Of a DNA stretch of 5,819 nucleotides, positions 1 through 4,769 are shown piece by piece. This stretch comes from Microcaldota archaeon. GTDB taxonomy: Archaea > Micrarchaeota > Micrarchaeia > Norongarragalinales > UBA8480. A program made the position numbers and the translations under genes. The notes beneath the pieces were generated by a model that ran no database searches, had not been told where the DNA came from, and saw only the letters and a program-made list of their open reading frames with translations. The stretch's first letter is position 1. Every line of letters begins with the position of its first letter. The stretch is from assembly GCA_030697615.1 (NCBI GenBank), contig JAUYPK010000071.1, forward strand, positions 1 through 5,819, written 5' to 3'.

Positions 1-725
1 TCCAAGCCTTTATTGCCGCTTACCCACTGGGCGAAAAACATCGTGATTGTGTCAATTGTCGAAATTCCAAAGTTGCGCTTTGTCGGCGCGTTGATTATGA
101 AAACAAGTGCTCCAACTGCGATTAGTAAAATAATCGACGCAATTGCAAGTTTGAAAACCGCAAGTATGGGCGAATGGCCAAGCGCAATGCTCGGTTCAAT
201 AATTGCAAATTTGTTCCACAACGTAATAAACGCAAGGTTTGTCAACGGGTGTAAGATGCAGAGGAGAATCGCTTTTTTCTTATACGCCAACGCTATCCAT
301 GTGCTCGCTAGCCAAAGTACGAGCACAAGTGCATTTGCAACAATTGCGTATATCCCGATGTTTACATTTGTGAAAAAGTGTTTTCCAACTGTTAAGCCTA
401 GGAGTAAAATCAACGCGTATAGCACTGCGCTTGCAAGCGAGAGAAAAGCGAAATATTTGAAGCCTTGTTTGAATTGCTTGCGCGAAACGAAAAACGTTGC
501 GAGTAATGCGGATACGAGTGCCGGCGCTGCGAGTACAAGTATGCCGTCTGTTCCGCCGTAGAGAAAAGTTTCCAAGATGGTTTCGGGTTTGCCGCCTGCA
601 ATGCGCGCAAGTACTCCAAAAATGAAAGATACTATAAGGAGCCAGGCGGTTGTTTTGCGGTAGCTGGGCGTTTTGAAAAGAAAATACGTTAAATTCACAG
701 CCTTCTGGTCAATGTCAATATCCAT
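1..725 (-). CDS. DUF2070-type archaeal polytopic membrane protein, N-terminal part (runs off left edge)
   Basis: The minus-strand frame stays open from the ATG at 725 to the window edge, giving 241 complete codons and no stop. The protein starts MDIDIDQKAVNLTYFLF. About six hydrophobic segments are visible, near residues 26-44, 59-80, 91-114, 122-148, 151-169 and 187-211. They are followed by a soluble-looking stretch with INAPTKRNFGIS and a final AQWVSGNKGL. Six helices followed by an 'NAP-x-R-NFG' segment and a short helix leading into a soluble domain match my recollection of DUF2070, an archaeal family of about 600 aa whose biochemical role is not established. The C-terminal domain would lie outside the window. 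The start is supported by a TATA-like box 23-31 nt upstream. The gene lies 49 nt after the 163-aa gene on the same strand, so it may be partly co-transcribed with it. The family call rests on pattern memory. The existence of a membrane protein gene here is much surer. Confidence 0.8.
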   Translation of the reverse strand, partial: MDIDIDQKAVNLTYFLFKTPSYRKTTAWLLIVSFIFGVLARIAGGKPETILETFLYGGTDGILVLAAPALVSALLATFFVSRKQFKQGFKYFAFLSLASAVLYALILLLGLTVGKHFFTNVNIGIYAIVANALVLVLWLASTWIALAYKKKAILLCILHPLTNLAFITLWNKFAIIEPSIALGHSPILAVFKLAIASIILLIAVGALVFIINAPTKRNFGISTIDTITMFFAQWVSGNKGL

Positions 726-747
726 TGTTAAAAGTAAACGCAAGTGG

Positions 748-757
748 TTTAAATTAA
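748..757 (-). promoter_or_regulatory. TATA-like promoter element for the DUF2070-type gene
   Basis: On the minus strand the sequence reads ggTTAATTTAAAcc. The A/T core lies about 23-31 nt upstream of the ATG at 725. That is the spacing expected when transcription starts at or just before the start codon in an archaeon. No Shine-Dalgarno sequence is visible between it and the ATG, which fits a leaderless message. It sits in the 49-nt spacer after the 163-aa gene, so DUF2070 could have its own promoter as well as read-through. Confidence 0.5.
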
Positions 758-774
758 CCTAACGCAAAGAAAAA

Positions 775-1266
775 TTAATCCATCTTTAAGTTCTTAGCTT
801 CGTCCCTTGGAAGGTACTTAGGGCGAGGTTCTGGTTCAGGGTGTGGAGGATATTTCGCTTTCAAGTGCTCTTCTAATGGTTTAACTGTTTTGCTTGTTTT
901 TATCTTTGGTTTCATTAACCACTTAGCATGTTGCTTAAACGCTAACGCAATTGCTAAAGCAACTGGCGCATGGGCTTTTTCAATGTGCAAAACTGGCTTT
1001 TCAGATAAGTCTACAAGGTTAGCGTATTCAACACGTCCAACTACTTTGTTTCTATGCAAGATGTCAAAACCGCCTAAAGCAGTTTCATCGTGCCTGTCTA
1101 TGCCGTGGGGTGGGCTAATGCCATATACGTGTGAAGAATAAAAGTAAGCTGGGTCACTTAAATGATATTCGTTGTTCGGCAAGTTTTTTTTAGCTACATT
1201 GTGGCTAGTTGTAATGCGGTTATGCACAAAACGTGCGTTTAATCCTGATTCGAGAGTTTTCGACAT
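775..1266 (-). CDS. Hypothetical protein, 163 aa, downstream member of a tandem paralogue pair
   Basis: I do not recognise a named family. The protein has a His/Tyr-rich N-terminal part (about residues 1-60). A core follows at about 64-97, with the pattern LGGFDIxHxxKVVGRVE and then SEKPVLHIEK. Next come a likely amphipathic helix (about 100-118), a Lys-rich stretch and a Pro/Glu-rich tail (about 139-153). The core alternates polar and hydrophobic residues and looks like a small beta hairpin or sheet. There is no signal peptide, membrane segment or cysteine. The next gene upstream (1301-1813) has the same core with mostly synonymous third-position differences, which confirms this frame. The ATG at 1266 is preceded by AAGGTGT five nucleotides upstream, a match to the archaeal anti-Shine-Dalgarno sequence. 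It is the last gene of a three-gene unit, starting 34 nt after its paralogue ends. Function is unknown. Confidence 0.85.
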   Translation of the reverse strand: MSKTLESGLNARFVHNRITTSHNVAKKNLPNNEYHLSDPAYFYSSHVYGISPPHGIDRHDETALGGFDILHRNKVVGRVEYANLVDLSEKPVLHIEKAHAPVALAIALAFKQHAKWLMKPKIKTSKTVKPLEEHLKAKYPPHPEPEPRPKYLPRDEAKNLKMD

Positions 1267-1294
1267 TTAGTACACCTTCGTTGTTTTTCTCTTT
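1267..1294 (-). repeat. Duplicated start region, copy in front of the 163-aa gene (with relic codons)
   Basis: These 28 nt on the minus strand match the start region of the 170-aa gene (1814-1843) almost base for base. A 12-nt A/G-rich identical block is followed by one change, then the identical acgaaggtgt, then a nearly identical end running to the ATG. Read in the frame of the 77-aa gene, this copy encodes KRKTTKVY and a stop, against KRKTTKVC and a stop in the intact gene. It therefore carries the last codons of a duplicated 77-aa gene as well as the Shine-Dalgarno sequence now used by the 163-aa gene. Confidence 0.8.
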
Positions 1295-1300
1295 TTGAAT

Positions 1301-1813
1301 TTATTTTCTAGATCTTCGAAAAAGGTCAAGCAGCCTTCTTTTTGCGGGAGGTTGTTGAACTGGCGTTGCAAGGTTTAATCGAGGAACATTTGCTTCAAAG
1401 TGTTCGCTAGTTGGCAGTACTGCTCTTGCAAGTGTAACTGTTGGTTTGCTGCGCCACTCTCCAGCGGTTTTAAGTGCATTTGCAAGTACGTGTCCAGCTG
1501 CTTGATGTCTTTTTTCAATATGTAAAACTGGCTTTTCGCTTTTTGCGCCAAATTCAACTCGTCCAACAACCTTTCGTTGATGCATGATATCAAACCCGCC
1601 AAGTCCCTCTTCTTTTTCGCGTTCACTGGCAATATAATCACGATGCTCTGTGCCGCGGTATCCACCTATAGTTATGTGTTGGTAACCGCTGCCGACCTCA
1701 TATCCTCTTGGCAGTTGAGATCTTTCAGTTGCAGTTCGTATTGCTCCATCAGCTGCAACGACTGTTGCTTGAATTTTTGTTTTCATATGATCCGATCTTA
1801 AATTTTTATTCAT
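1301..1813 (-). CDS. Hypothetical protein, 170 aa, upstream member of a tandem paralogue pair
   Basis: Unrecognised protein. Residues 71-101 carry LGGFDIxHxxKVVGRVE and SEKPVLHIEK. About 24 of these 31 positions are identical to the 163-aa neighbour, which has three extra residues between the two halves. A likely helix follows (about 104-120), and both paralogues then share a 'P-x-x-E-H-x-x-A' segment. The N-terminal 60 residues differ from the paralogue. The C-terminus is strongly basic (RR and KRR clusters, last 15 residues), which could suit nucleic-acid or membrane-phosphate binding, but that is inference. The start chosen is the ATG at 1813: it has AAGGTGT seven nucleotides upstream and lies 2 nt after the stop of the 77-aa gene. 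A GTG at 1822 would sit inside that Shine-Dalgarno sequence, and an ATG at 1786 lacks one. Translation is probably coupled to the 77-aa gene. Confidence 0.85.
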   Translation of the reverse strand: MNKNLRSDHMKTKIQATVVAADGAIRTATERSQLPRGYEVGSGYQHITIGGYRGTEHRDYIASEREKEEGLGGFDIMHQRKVVGRVEFGAKSEKPVLHIEKRHQAAGHVLANALKTAGEWRSKPTVTLARAVLPTSEHFEANVPRLNLATPVQQPPAKRRLLDLFRRSRK

Positions 1814-1843
1814 GTTCAGCACACCTTCGTAGTTTTTCTCTTT
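1814..1843 (-). repeat. Duplicated start region, original copy at the 77-aa/170-aa junction
   Basis: This is the partner of the segment at 1267-1294. Here the sequence is still the coding 3' end of the 77-aa gene (KRKTTKVC, stop) and supplies the AAGGTGT ribosome-binding site for the ATG at 1813. Because the reading frame is intact only here, this is the likelier ancestral arrangement. Confidence 0.8.
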
Positions 1844-2049
1844 GTTATCTTTTCGCTTTGGTTCTCTGCGTTTGCCAATGCGAGTTTCATCGTGTTAGTG
1901 TTGTCGATGAACTCATGCATCACTTGTGGAAATGGAATATTGCGTTGGCTGGAGATCTTCATTAGTTCCAAGCAGAGGAAGCGCATCTCTGAATTAATTG
2001 CAGCGATTTCTTCTTCAAAACATTCATTTTGCATTTCTTCGTCTTCCAT
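1816..2049 (-). CDS. Small hypothetical helical protein, 77 aa, first gene of the three-gene unit
   Basis: Unrecognised. The protein is acidic at the N-terminus (MEDEEMQNECFEEE) and mostly helical by eye, with likely helices near residues 11-34 and 42-60. It ends in a basic tail, KITKRKTTKVC. It has three cysteines (10, 26, 77) but no CxxC pair, and no membrane segment. The gene is supported by AAGGAGGG ten nucleotides before the ATG, and by its stop TGA falling just 2 nt before the ATG of the 170-aa gene, whose Shine-Dalgarno sequence is embedded in its last codons. A relic of its last eight codons is also found in front of the 163-aa gene. The charge pattern (acidic head, basic tail) and linkage suggest it may act with the paralogue pair, but this is inference from position only. 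Confidence 0.75.
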   Translation of the reverse strand: MEDEEMQNECFEEEIAAINSEMRFLCLELMKISSQRNIPFPQVMHEFIDNTNTMKLALANAENQSEKITKRKTTKVC

Positions 2050-2059
2050 AAATGAATCG

Positions 2060-2067
2060 CCCTCCTT
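2060..2067 (-). promoter_or_regulatory. Strong Shine-Dalgarno sequence for the 77-aa gene
   Basis: On the minus strand AAGGAGGG stands ten nucleotides upstream of the ATG at 2049. It is the strongest ribosome-binding site in the window and decides this start. For it to be transcribed, the start of transcription must lie upstream of about 2068. Confidence 0.6.
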
Positions 2068-2071
2068 ATTT

Positions 2072-2105
2072 GTATATTTAGATAAAATGCAGCAAGCATT
2101 AAAAA
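2072..2105 (-). promoter_or_regulatory. Candidate promoter region of the 77/170/163-aa unit
   Basis: Three A/T elements are candidates on the minus strand. TAAATATAC (2072-2080) is at the leaderless spacing from the ATG at 2049, but would leave the strong Shine-Dalgarno sequence untranscribed or barely included. TTTTATC (about 2083-2089) would put the start near the Shine-Dalgarno sequence. GTTTTTAATG (about 2097-2105) would give a leader of roughly 25 nt containing it. I cannot choose between them from sequence alone. The third fits best with use of the ribosome-binding site. Confidence 0.35.
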
Positions 2106-2112
2106 CACTTTG

Positions 2113-2147
2113 ACAACACGCGTTGTTGCATACGTTGAAATACGTTG
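2113..2147. promoter_or_regulatory. Divergent control region upstream of nmd3: small palindrome, spaced ACGTTG repeats, weak TATA
   Basis: In the spacer between the 77-aa gene and nmd3 there is a short inverted repeat (ACAAC at 2113-2117, GTTGT at 2122-2126). The octamer ATACGTTG follows twice, at 2130-2137 and 2140-2147, with a 10-bp period, and a third CGTTG lies at 2121-2125. The GAAATACG at 2137-2144 falls 25-32 nt before the nmd3 ATG and is the best TATA-like candidate, though weak. Helical phasing of the repeats would suit a regulator site, but such short repeats could be chance. Confidence 0.3.
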
Positions 2148-2168
2148 GGCTTCCTTATTCTGTTTACT

Positions 2169-2861
2169 ATGGATTTACATTGCCCGTCTTGTGGCGGAGT
2201 TAAGGACAGCGGCGAATTTATTAGGAATTTTTGCAAGGAGTGCTTTGCAGCGCACTTTGCCCTAGCGCAGATTCCGCCGGTTATTGACATTGGTAGGTGT
2301 GCAGTGTGTAGTCGCAATAGGCATGGCGACCAGTGGGTAGAGGAGAACAAGCGGGTGTTAACTGCGATAATGACTGGTAAGGTGAAGTCGCCGTATTCTC
2401 CGGTTGTAACGGATGTTCAATTGCGTGAAGGGCGGAATTTATTTGACGCAGTGCTTACTATTCAATATACTGTTGATGGGGTTAAAATCGAGAGGAGGGT
2501 TTCAATTAGGTTAAAGTTTGACCAAATTCAATGTGTTGATTGTTCTCGCGAGTCTGGTGGTTATTTTGATACGGTTGTCCAGTTTCGCTTATTAGAAGAA
2601 GTTGAGCGAAAGCAACTAGTGGAAGAAATGGAGAAGCTTGAGCCTAAAGTTAAGAAGTTCGTTAAGCAATTAACCGCCCATGGTGGTAGGGTTCACAAGC
2701 TTGAAAGAACCGAAACTGGTTTTGACATCCACGCTGCTGGCATTACTCCAGCAATGCAAACAAGCCACGCTATATGCCGCAAAGTAAAGCACACGCGTAA
2801 ACTAGTTGGCAGAAAAAACGGCAAGGATTTATACCGGCACACGTTTTGCTTGAGATTTTAA
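2169..2861 (+). CDS. nmd3: NMD3 family ribosome-associated zinc-binding protein
   Basis: A 230-aa archaeal NMD3 homologue. In eukaryotes NMD3 binds the late 60S subunit and acts as its nuclear export adaptor. The archaeal form, lacking export signals, is thought to act in large-subunit maturation or quality control in the cytoplasm. Four CxxC pairs are intact: C5/C8 with C22/C25 (first zinc ribbon), and C44/C47 with C122/C125 (second, split by an inserted beta-rich segment). The second ends in the family signature CVDCSRESGGYF followed by VVQFR. An alpha-helical segment rich in Glu/Lys (about 141-170) follows, and the C-terminus has LVGRKNGKDLYRHTF, typical of the family's end. The ATG at 2169 is chosen over a TTG at 2145 because it puts the first CPSC at residue 5, as usual, and fits a TATA-like box 25-32 nt upstream with no Shine-Dalgarno sequence. 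It is compact, lacking the long C-terminal extension of eukaryotic forms. Confidence 0.95.
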   Translation: MDLHCPSCGGVKDSGEFIRNFCKECFAAHFALAQIPPVIDIGRCAVCSRNRHGDQWVEENKRVLTAIMTGKVKSPYSPVVTDVQLREGRNLFDAVLTIQYTVDGVKIERRVSIRLKFDQIQCVDCSRESGGYFDTVVQFRLLEEVERKQLVEEMEKLEPKVKKFVKQLTAHGGRVHKLERTETGFDIHAAGITPAMQTSHAICRKVKHTRKLVGRKNGKDLYRHTFCLRF

Positions 2862-2872
2862 TTTGCAAAGCC

Positions 2873-2880
2873 ATTTATAC
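2873..2880 (+). promoter_or_regulatory. TATA box for the 115-aa membrane protein
   Basis: ATTTATAC at 2873-2880 lies 24-31 nt before the ATG at 2904, the leaderless archaeal spacing. It is the clearest TATA box in the left half of the window and closely resembles the TTTTTTATACGCG before the lipoprotein gene. It sits in the 42-nt gap after nmd3, so the membrane protein is probably transcribed on its own as well as by read-through. Confidence 0.6.
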
Positions 2881-2903
2881 GCCCATGCTGAGGTTTTATC
2901 ATT

Positions 2904-3251
2904 ATGGTATTTTCCCAACTCATCAGCGTATTAACTATTTTACTTAGTGTTCTTTCAGTTCTCTATTTGGTGTTTTACTTATACTTGTGGAAACAGCACG
3001 CGTGTTGTAACTTTGAAATAATTGACACAGCGCATTGGATTTATGTCGGTATAGCGTTTTTTGCAGTTTCAAACGCCTTGGTTGCCTTGCATGCCTTTCA
3101 AGCGTTTAGTTCACTTGTCAACGACGCGGCTGTTCTTCTTAACTTCTTGGCACTTGCAGCTTTCTTCGCAGCAATGTACATAAAAATAAAAGAAACTTCG
3201 TACGAGCACTTGAAGCACAACTACGCTGGGAAAAAGTTAAGGAAGAAATAA
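2904..3251 (+). CDS. Small three-helix integral membrane protein, 115 aa, unknown function
   Basis: Unrecognised. Three hydrophobic segments are clear: about residues 5-29 (very Leu/Val/Tyr-rich), 44-66 and 72-94. They are joined by a short loop with adjacent cysteines (HACCNFE, 33-39) and a short hydrophilic turn. The C-terminal tail (about 95-115) is hydrophilic and basic, ending GKKLRKK, which by the positive-inside rule should be cytoplasmic and would place the N-terminus and the CC loop on opposite sides of the membrane. No catalytic motif is visible. The start at 2904 is supported by a TATA box at the expected distance and by the first helix beginning right after the start. Proximity to nmd3 does not by itself imply a shared role. 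Confidence 0.8.
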   Translation: MVFSQLISVLTILLSVLSVLYLVFYLYLWKQHACCNFEIIDTAHWIYVGIAFFAVSNALVALHAFQAFSSLVNDAAVLLNFLALAAFFAAMYIKIKETSYEHLKHNYAGKKLRKK

Positions 3252-3315
3252 GAAAGAAAAAATAAATAACGAACTCCGAAGAAAAGATAGATAACCAAAT
3301 AAAAAGTGAAAAAGT
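3252..3315 (-). terminator. U-rich terminator region of the minus-strand regulator operon, in a convergent spacer
   Basis: Between two convergent genes the plus strand is strongly A-rich, so the minus-strand transcript leaving the 198-aa gene contains repeated runs of 4-6 U. Intrinsic archaeal termination typically uses such U tracts without a hairpin. No comparable T tracts follow the 115-aa membrane gene on the plus strand within this spacer. No stable hairpin was seen. Confidence 0.45.
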
Positions 3316-3912
3316 TCAATTTGAGCCTTTTCCACTTCGCCTTGTAGTTTTAGCTGCTTCTAATGCTAATCTAGCGTCTTCTCTACGTTCAGCTGCTTCT
3401 ATTCTTCGTCTAAAAACGGCGCGTTGAGTTGTTCCTAATAATTTTGAAATAAGTTCTTCAGGCACTTTTATTTTGTGCTGTCTAACTGCAATTCTTAACT
3501 GTTCTGCCACGTGCAATTGCCAATCTTCTGCAATTACCGGATGCCAGTGTCGCTCTGCAACTGCTAATATTTCGTCAGTACGGTGCAACATATTATGGTT
3601 TCCGTAATACCTGAGGGCTTGAAACAATGCCTTTTTGGCGGAGTTAAATGGGCTAATTTCCCATGCGCGTGCCTTTACATCCCTTACCTCAAAAGGAATG
3701 CCGACTGGGTGGATTTGTCTAGAAAAGCCATTTCGACAAAAGAAAAACCAATCTTTTTGTGCGACTTTGTGAGCCGATAATATTTTTCTTTGCTCTGTGC
3801 TAAGCAGTTTACGCGCAGACTGGGCGCCTGGAAGATGAGGAATTCGAATTAGTTCAGGCAACGGTATAAATTTGTGCTCCATTTTTGGCTTGATTTTCAT
3901 TTTAAATTTCAC
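3316..3912 (-). CDS. Hypothetical basic protein, 198 aa, coupled to the COG1709-type regulator
   Basis: I do not recognise the family. The N-terminus is Lys-rich (KFKMKIKPKM). A central part rich in Trp, Phe and His (about 52-90, DWFFFCRNGFSRQIHP, RAWEISPF) looks like a folded domain. The C-terminal half is mostly helical: SAKKALFQALRYYG (91-104), a long helical stretch (112-145), then VPEELISKLLGTTQRAVFRRR (150-170), which resembles a helix-turn-helix arrangement, and a final Arg/Ala/Glu helix to about 190. The basic character suggests nucleic-acid binding, but this is inference. The GTG at 3912 overlaps the regulator's TGA by 4 nt (GTGA), indicating translational coupling. An ATG at 3900 is nearly as good a start and would remove four residues. 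The gene ends in a U-rich spacer. Confidence 0.75.
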   Translation of the reverse strand: MKFKMKIKPKMEHKFIPLPELIRIPHLPGAQSARKLLSTEQRKILSAHKVAQKDWFFFCRNGFSRQIHPVGIPFEVRDVKARAWEISPFNSAKKALFQALRYYGNHNMLHRTDEILAVAERHWHPVIAEDWQLHVAEQLRIAVRQHKIKVPEELISKLLGTTQRAVFRRRIEAAERREDARLALEAAKTTRRSGKGSN

Positions 3913-4595
3913 GCGCCTAGCTGTGCAAGTCTTGCTTTAACGTCTTCAATTTTCAACTTCGTTACAAGGAGGGGGATGCCTTCGCTTTCTGCGATTTTAA
4001 TCGCCAGCTTGTCAACCTCGTCTACGCTATGTAAGATTATAATTGCGGGTTTAATCGGCGTTACCCTAACTGCAACCAAAGGGCTCCTGCCTGTTTCAAC
4101 GCGTGTAAAGAGAAGGGCGCGTTGTGACGTGTTGCTGTATACCTTGACGAAGCTTTCATACGGTAATTCGAGTATGACTTTTAGGCTGTCTAGGATTGTG
4201 CAGCCGAAAACGGCTTTGTTTGCTAGTTTTCCTTCTGCTGCGATTACTTTTGCTTCTAGTACTTTTGCAAGTTCTTTGCCGCTTACTTCTCGCGGGAAGT
4301 TGAAAACTTGGTAGTATTCAGAAGTCTCGTCAGCTTGTTTGAACTGGCTAGCGATTTTGCCGCCGTTTGTATTGTCGAGGTCAAACAACGCGTCGATAAA
4401 CCTCTTCACAACGTGTATTCCTGGACTTTTTCTGCGGTTGCCTTCATAGTCGCTGATTGTAGACGGCGTAATTTTCAAGTGTTGGGCTAAGTCGGTTTGT
4501 GAAATTGAAAATACTTCGCGCCACTTTTTCATTGCTGCGCCTGGATCTTCAGACAGTGCAATTTCGCCGGCGATTTTTACTTTAAGCGGTTCCAT
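3909..4595 (-). CDS. COG1709-type archaeal transcriptional regulator with XRE-like HTH
   Basis: A 228-aa probable DNA-binding regulator. An XRE-like HTH lies at about residues 20-73: MKKWREVFSISQTDLAQHL, then ITPSTISDYEGNRRKSPG, with the recognition helix around STISDYE. The C-terminal domain (about 125-228) has CTILDSLKVIL, RALLFTRVETGRSPLVAVRV and a hydrophobic strand with KPAIIILH, followed by VDKLAIKIAESEGIPLLVTK. This layout matches the archaeal COG1709 regulators as I remember them. The C-terminal domain may sense a ligand, but none is known to me. The ATG at 4595 has a T/A-rich box 23-30 nt upstream and no Shine-Dalgarno sequence. It is the first gene of a two-gene unit and is divergent from the lipoprotein gene, so it could control either itself or that operon. 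Confidence 0.9.
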   Translation of the reverse strand: MEPLKVKIAGEIALSEDPGAAMKKWREVFSISQTDLAQHLKITPSTISDYEGNRRKSPGIHVVKRFIDALFDLDNTNGGKIASQFKQADETSEYYQVFNFPREVSGKELAKVLEAKVIAAEGKLANKAVFGCTILDSLKVILELPYESFVKVYSNTSQRALLFTRVETGRSPLVAVRVTPIKPAIIILHSVDEVDKLAIKIAESEGIPLLVTKLKIEDVKARLAQLGA

Positions 4596-4617
4596 GGAAA
4601 AACAACAGCGCCAGCGG

Positions 4618-4625
4618 TTAAAAAA
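4618..4625 (-). promoter_or_regulatory. TATA-like element for the COG1709-type regulator
   Basis: TTTTTTAA on the minus strand lies 23-30 nt upstream of the ATG at 4595, consistent with a leaderless message. A second A/T element, ATTATAAAATAATC (about 4636-4649), lies further upstream and would give a leader of some 15-25 nt. I favour the nearer one because of its spacing. Confidence 0.45.
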
Positions 4626-4655
4626 GTTGGCTTTGATTATTTTATAATAGAAATT

Positions 4656-4681
4656 ACGTCATCTACTGTTGAAAATGACGT
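4656..4681. promoter_or_regulatory. Inverted repeat ACGTCAT-N12-ATGACGT, possible operator in the divergent promoter region
   Basis: Perfect 7-bp arms (4656-4662 and 4675-4681) flank a 12-nt centre. Their centres are 19 bp apart, close to two helical turns. Further out, GAAA (4650-4653) and TTTC (4688-4691) extend the symmetry imperfectly. The site lies between the regulator promoter and the lipoprotein TATA box. This position suits an operator, and the adjacent HTH protein is the obvious candidate to bind it. A transcribed hairpin is less likely because it lies upstream of both expected transcription starts. Confidence 0.45.
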
Positions 4682-4731
4682 GTTTCATTTCAAAATGTTA
4701 GTTCTTTCCGCTTAAATTTTTTTTCCGCAAG

Positions 4732-4741
4732 TTTTTTATAC
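4732..4741 (+). promoter_or_regulatory. TATA box of the lipoprotein/SRPBCC operon
   Basis: TTTTTTATAC at 4732-4741 is the strongest TATA-like sequence in the window. A start about 25 nt downstream would fall near 4760-4766, giving a leader of only a few nucleotides before the ATG at 4770. An ATG at 4761 opens a two-codon frame (ATG ATT TAA) ending exactly where the gene starts. Confidence 0.6.
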
Positions 4742-4769
4742 GCGCTTAGCTTACTCCATTATGATTTAA

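Noticed and set aside
13..561. A 182-codon plus-strand open frame opposite the DUF2070-type gene.
   Set aside because: The minus strand encodes a coherent six-helix membrane protein across the whole region with a promoter. The plus frame has irregular composition and is an antisense shadow.
410..619. A 69-codon minus-strand frame inside the DUF2070-type gene.
   Set aside because: It lies in a different frame from the long membrane protein and has no ribosome-binding site or promoter of its own.
746..759. Near-palindrome GGTTTAAATTAACC before the DUF2070-type gene.
   Set aside because: The symmetry is imperfect and low in complexity, and it is explained by the TATA-like element itself.
1375..1665. 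A 96-codon open frame on the same strand inside the 170-aa gene, with a fairly protein-like helical composition.
   Set aside because: The overlapping frame is conserved with the 163-aa paralogue, including synonymous changes, and has a ribosome-binding site. The 96-codon frame has neither.
1577..2113. Plus-strand frames of 73-85 codons opposite the 77- and 170-aa genes, one with a hydrophobic Phe/Cys-rich sequence.
   Set aside because: They are antisense to genes supported by Shine-Dalgarno sequences and paralogy. The hydrophobicity comes from reading the complement of A-rich coding sequence.
2145..2168. An N-terminal extension of NMD3 from a TTG at 2145.
   Set aside because: It would add eight hydrophobic residues before the zinc ribbon, overlap the probable promoter and use a rarer start codon. 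The ATG at 2169 fits the family.
3874..4314. A 146-codon plus-strand open frame opposite the regulator.
   Set aside because: The minus strand has clear HTH and C-terminal family motifs here. The plus frame is Ser/Thr/Ala-rich shadow sequence.
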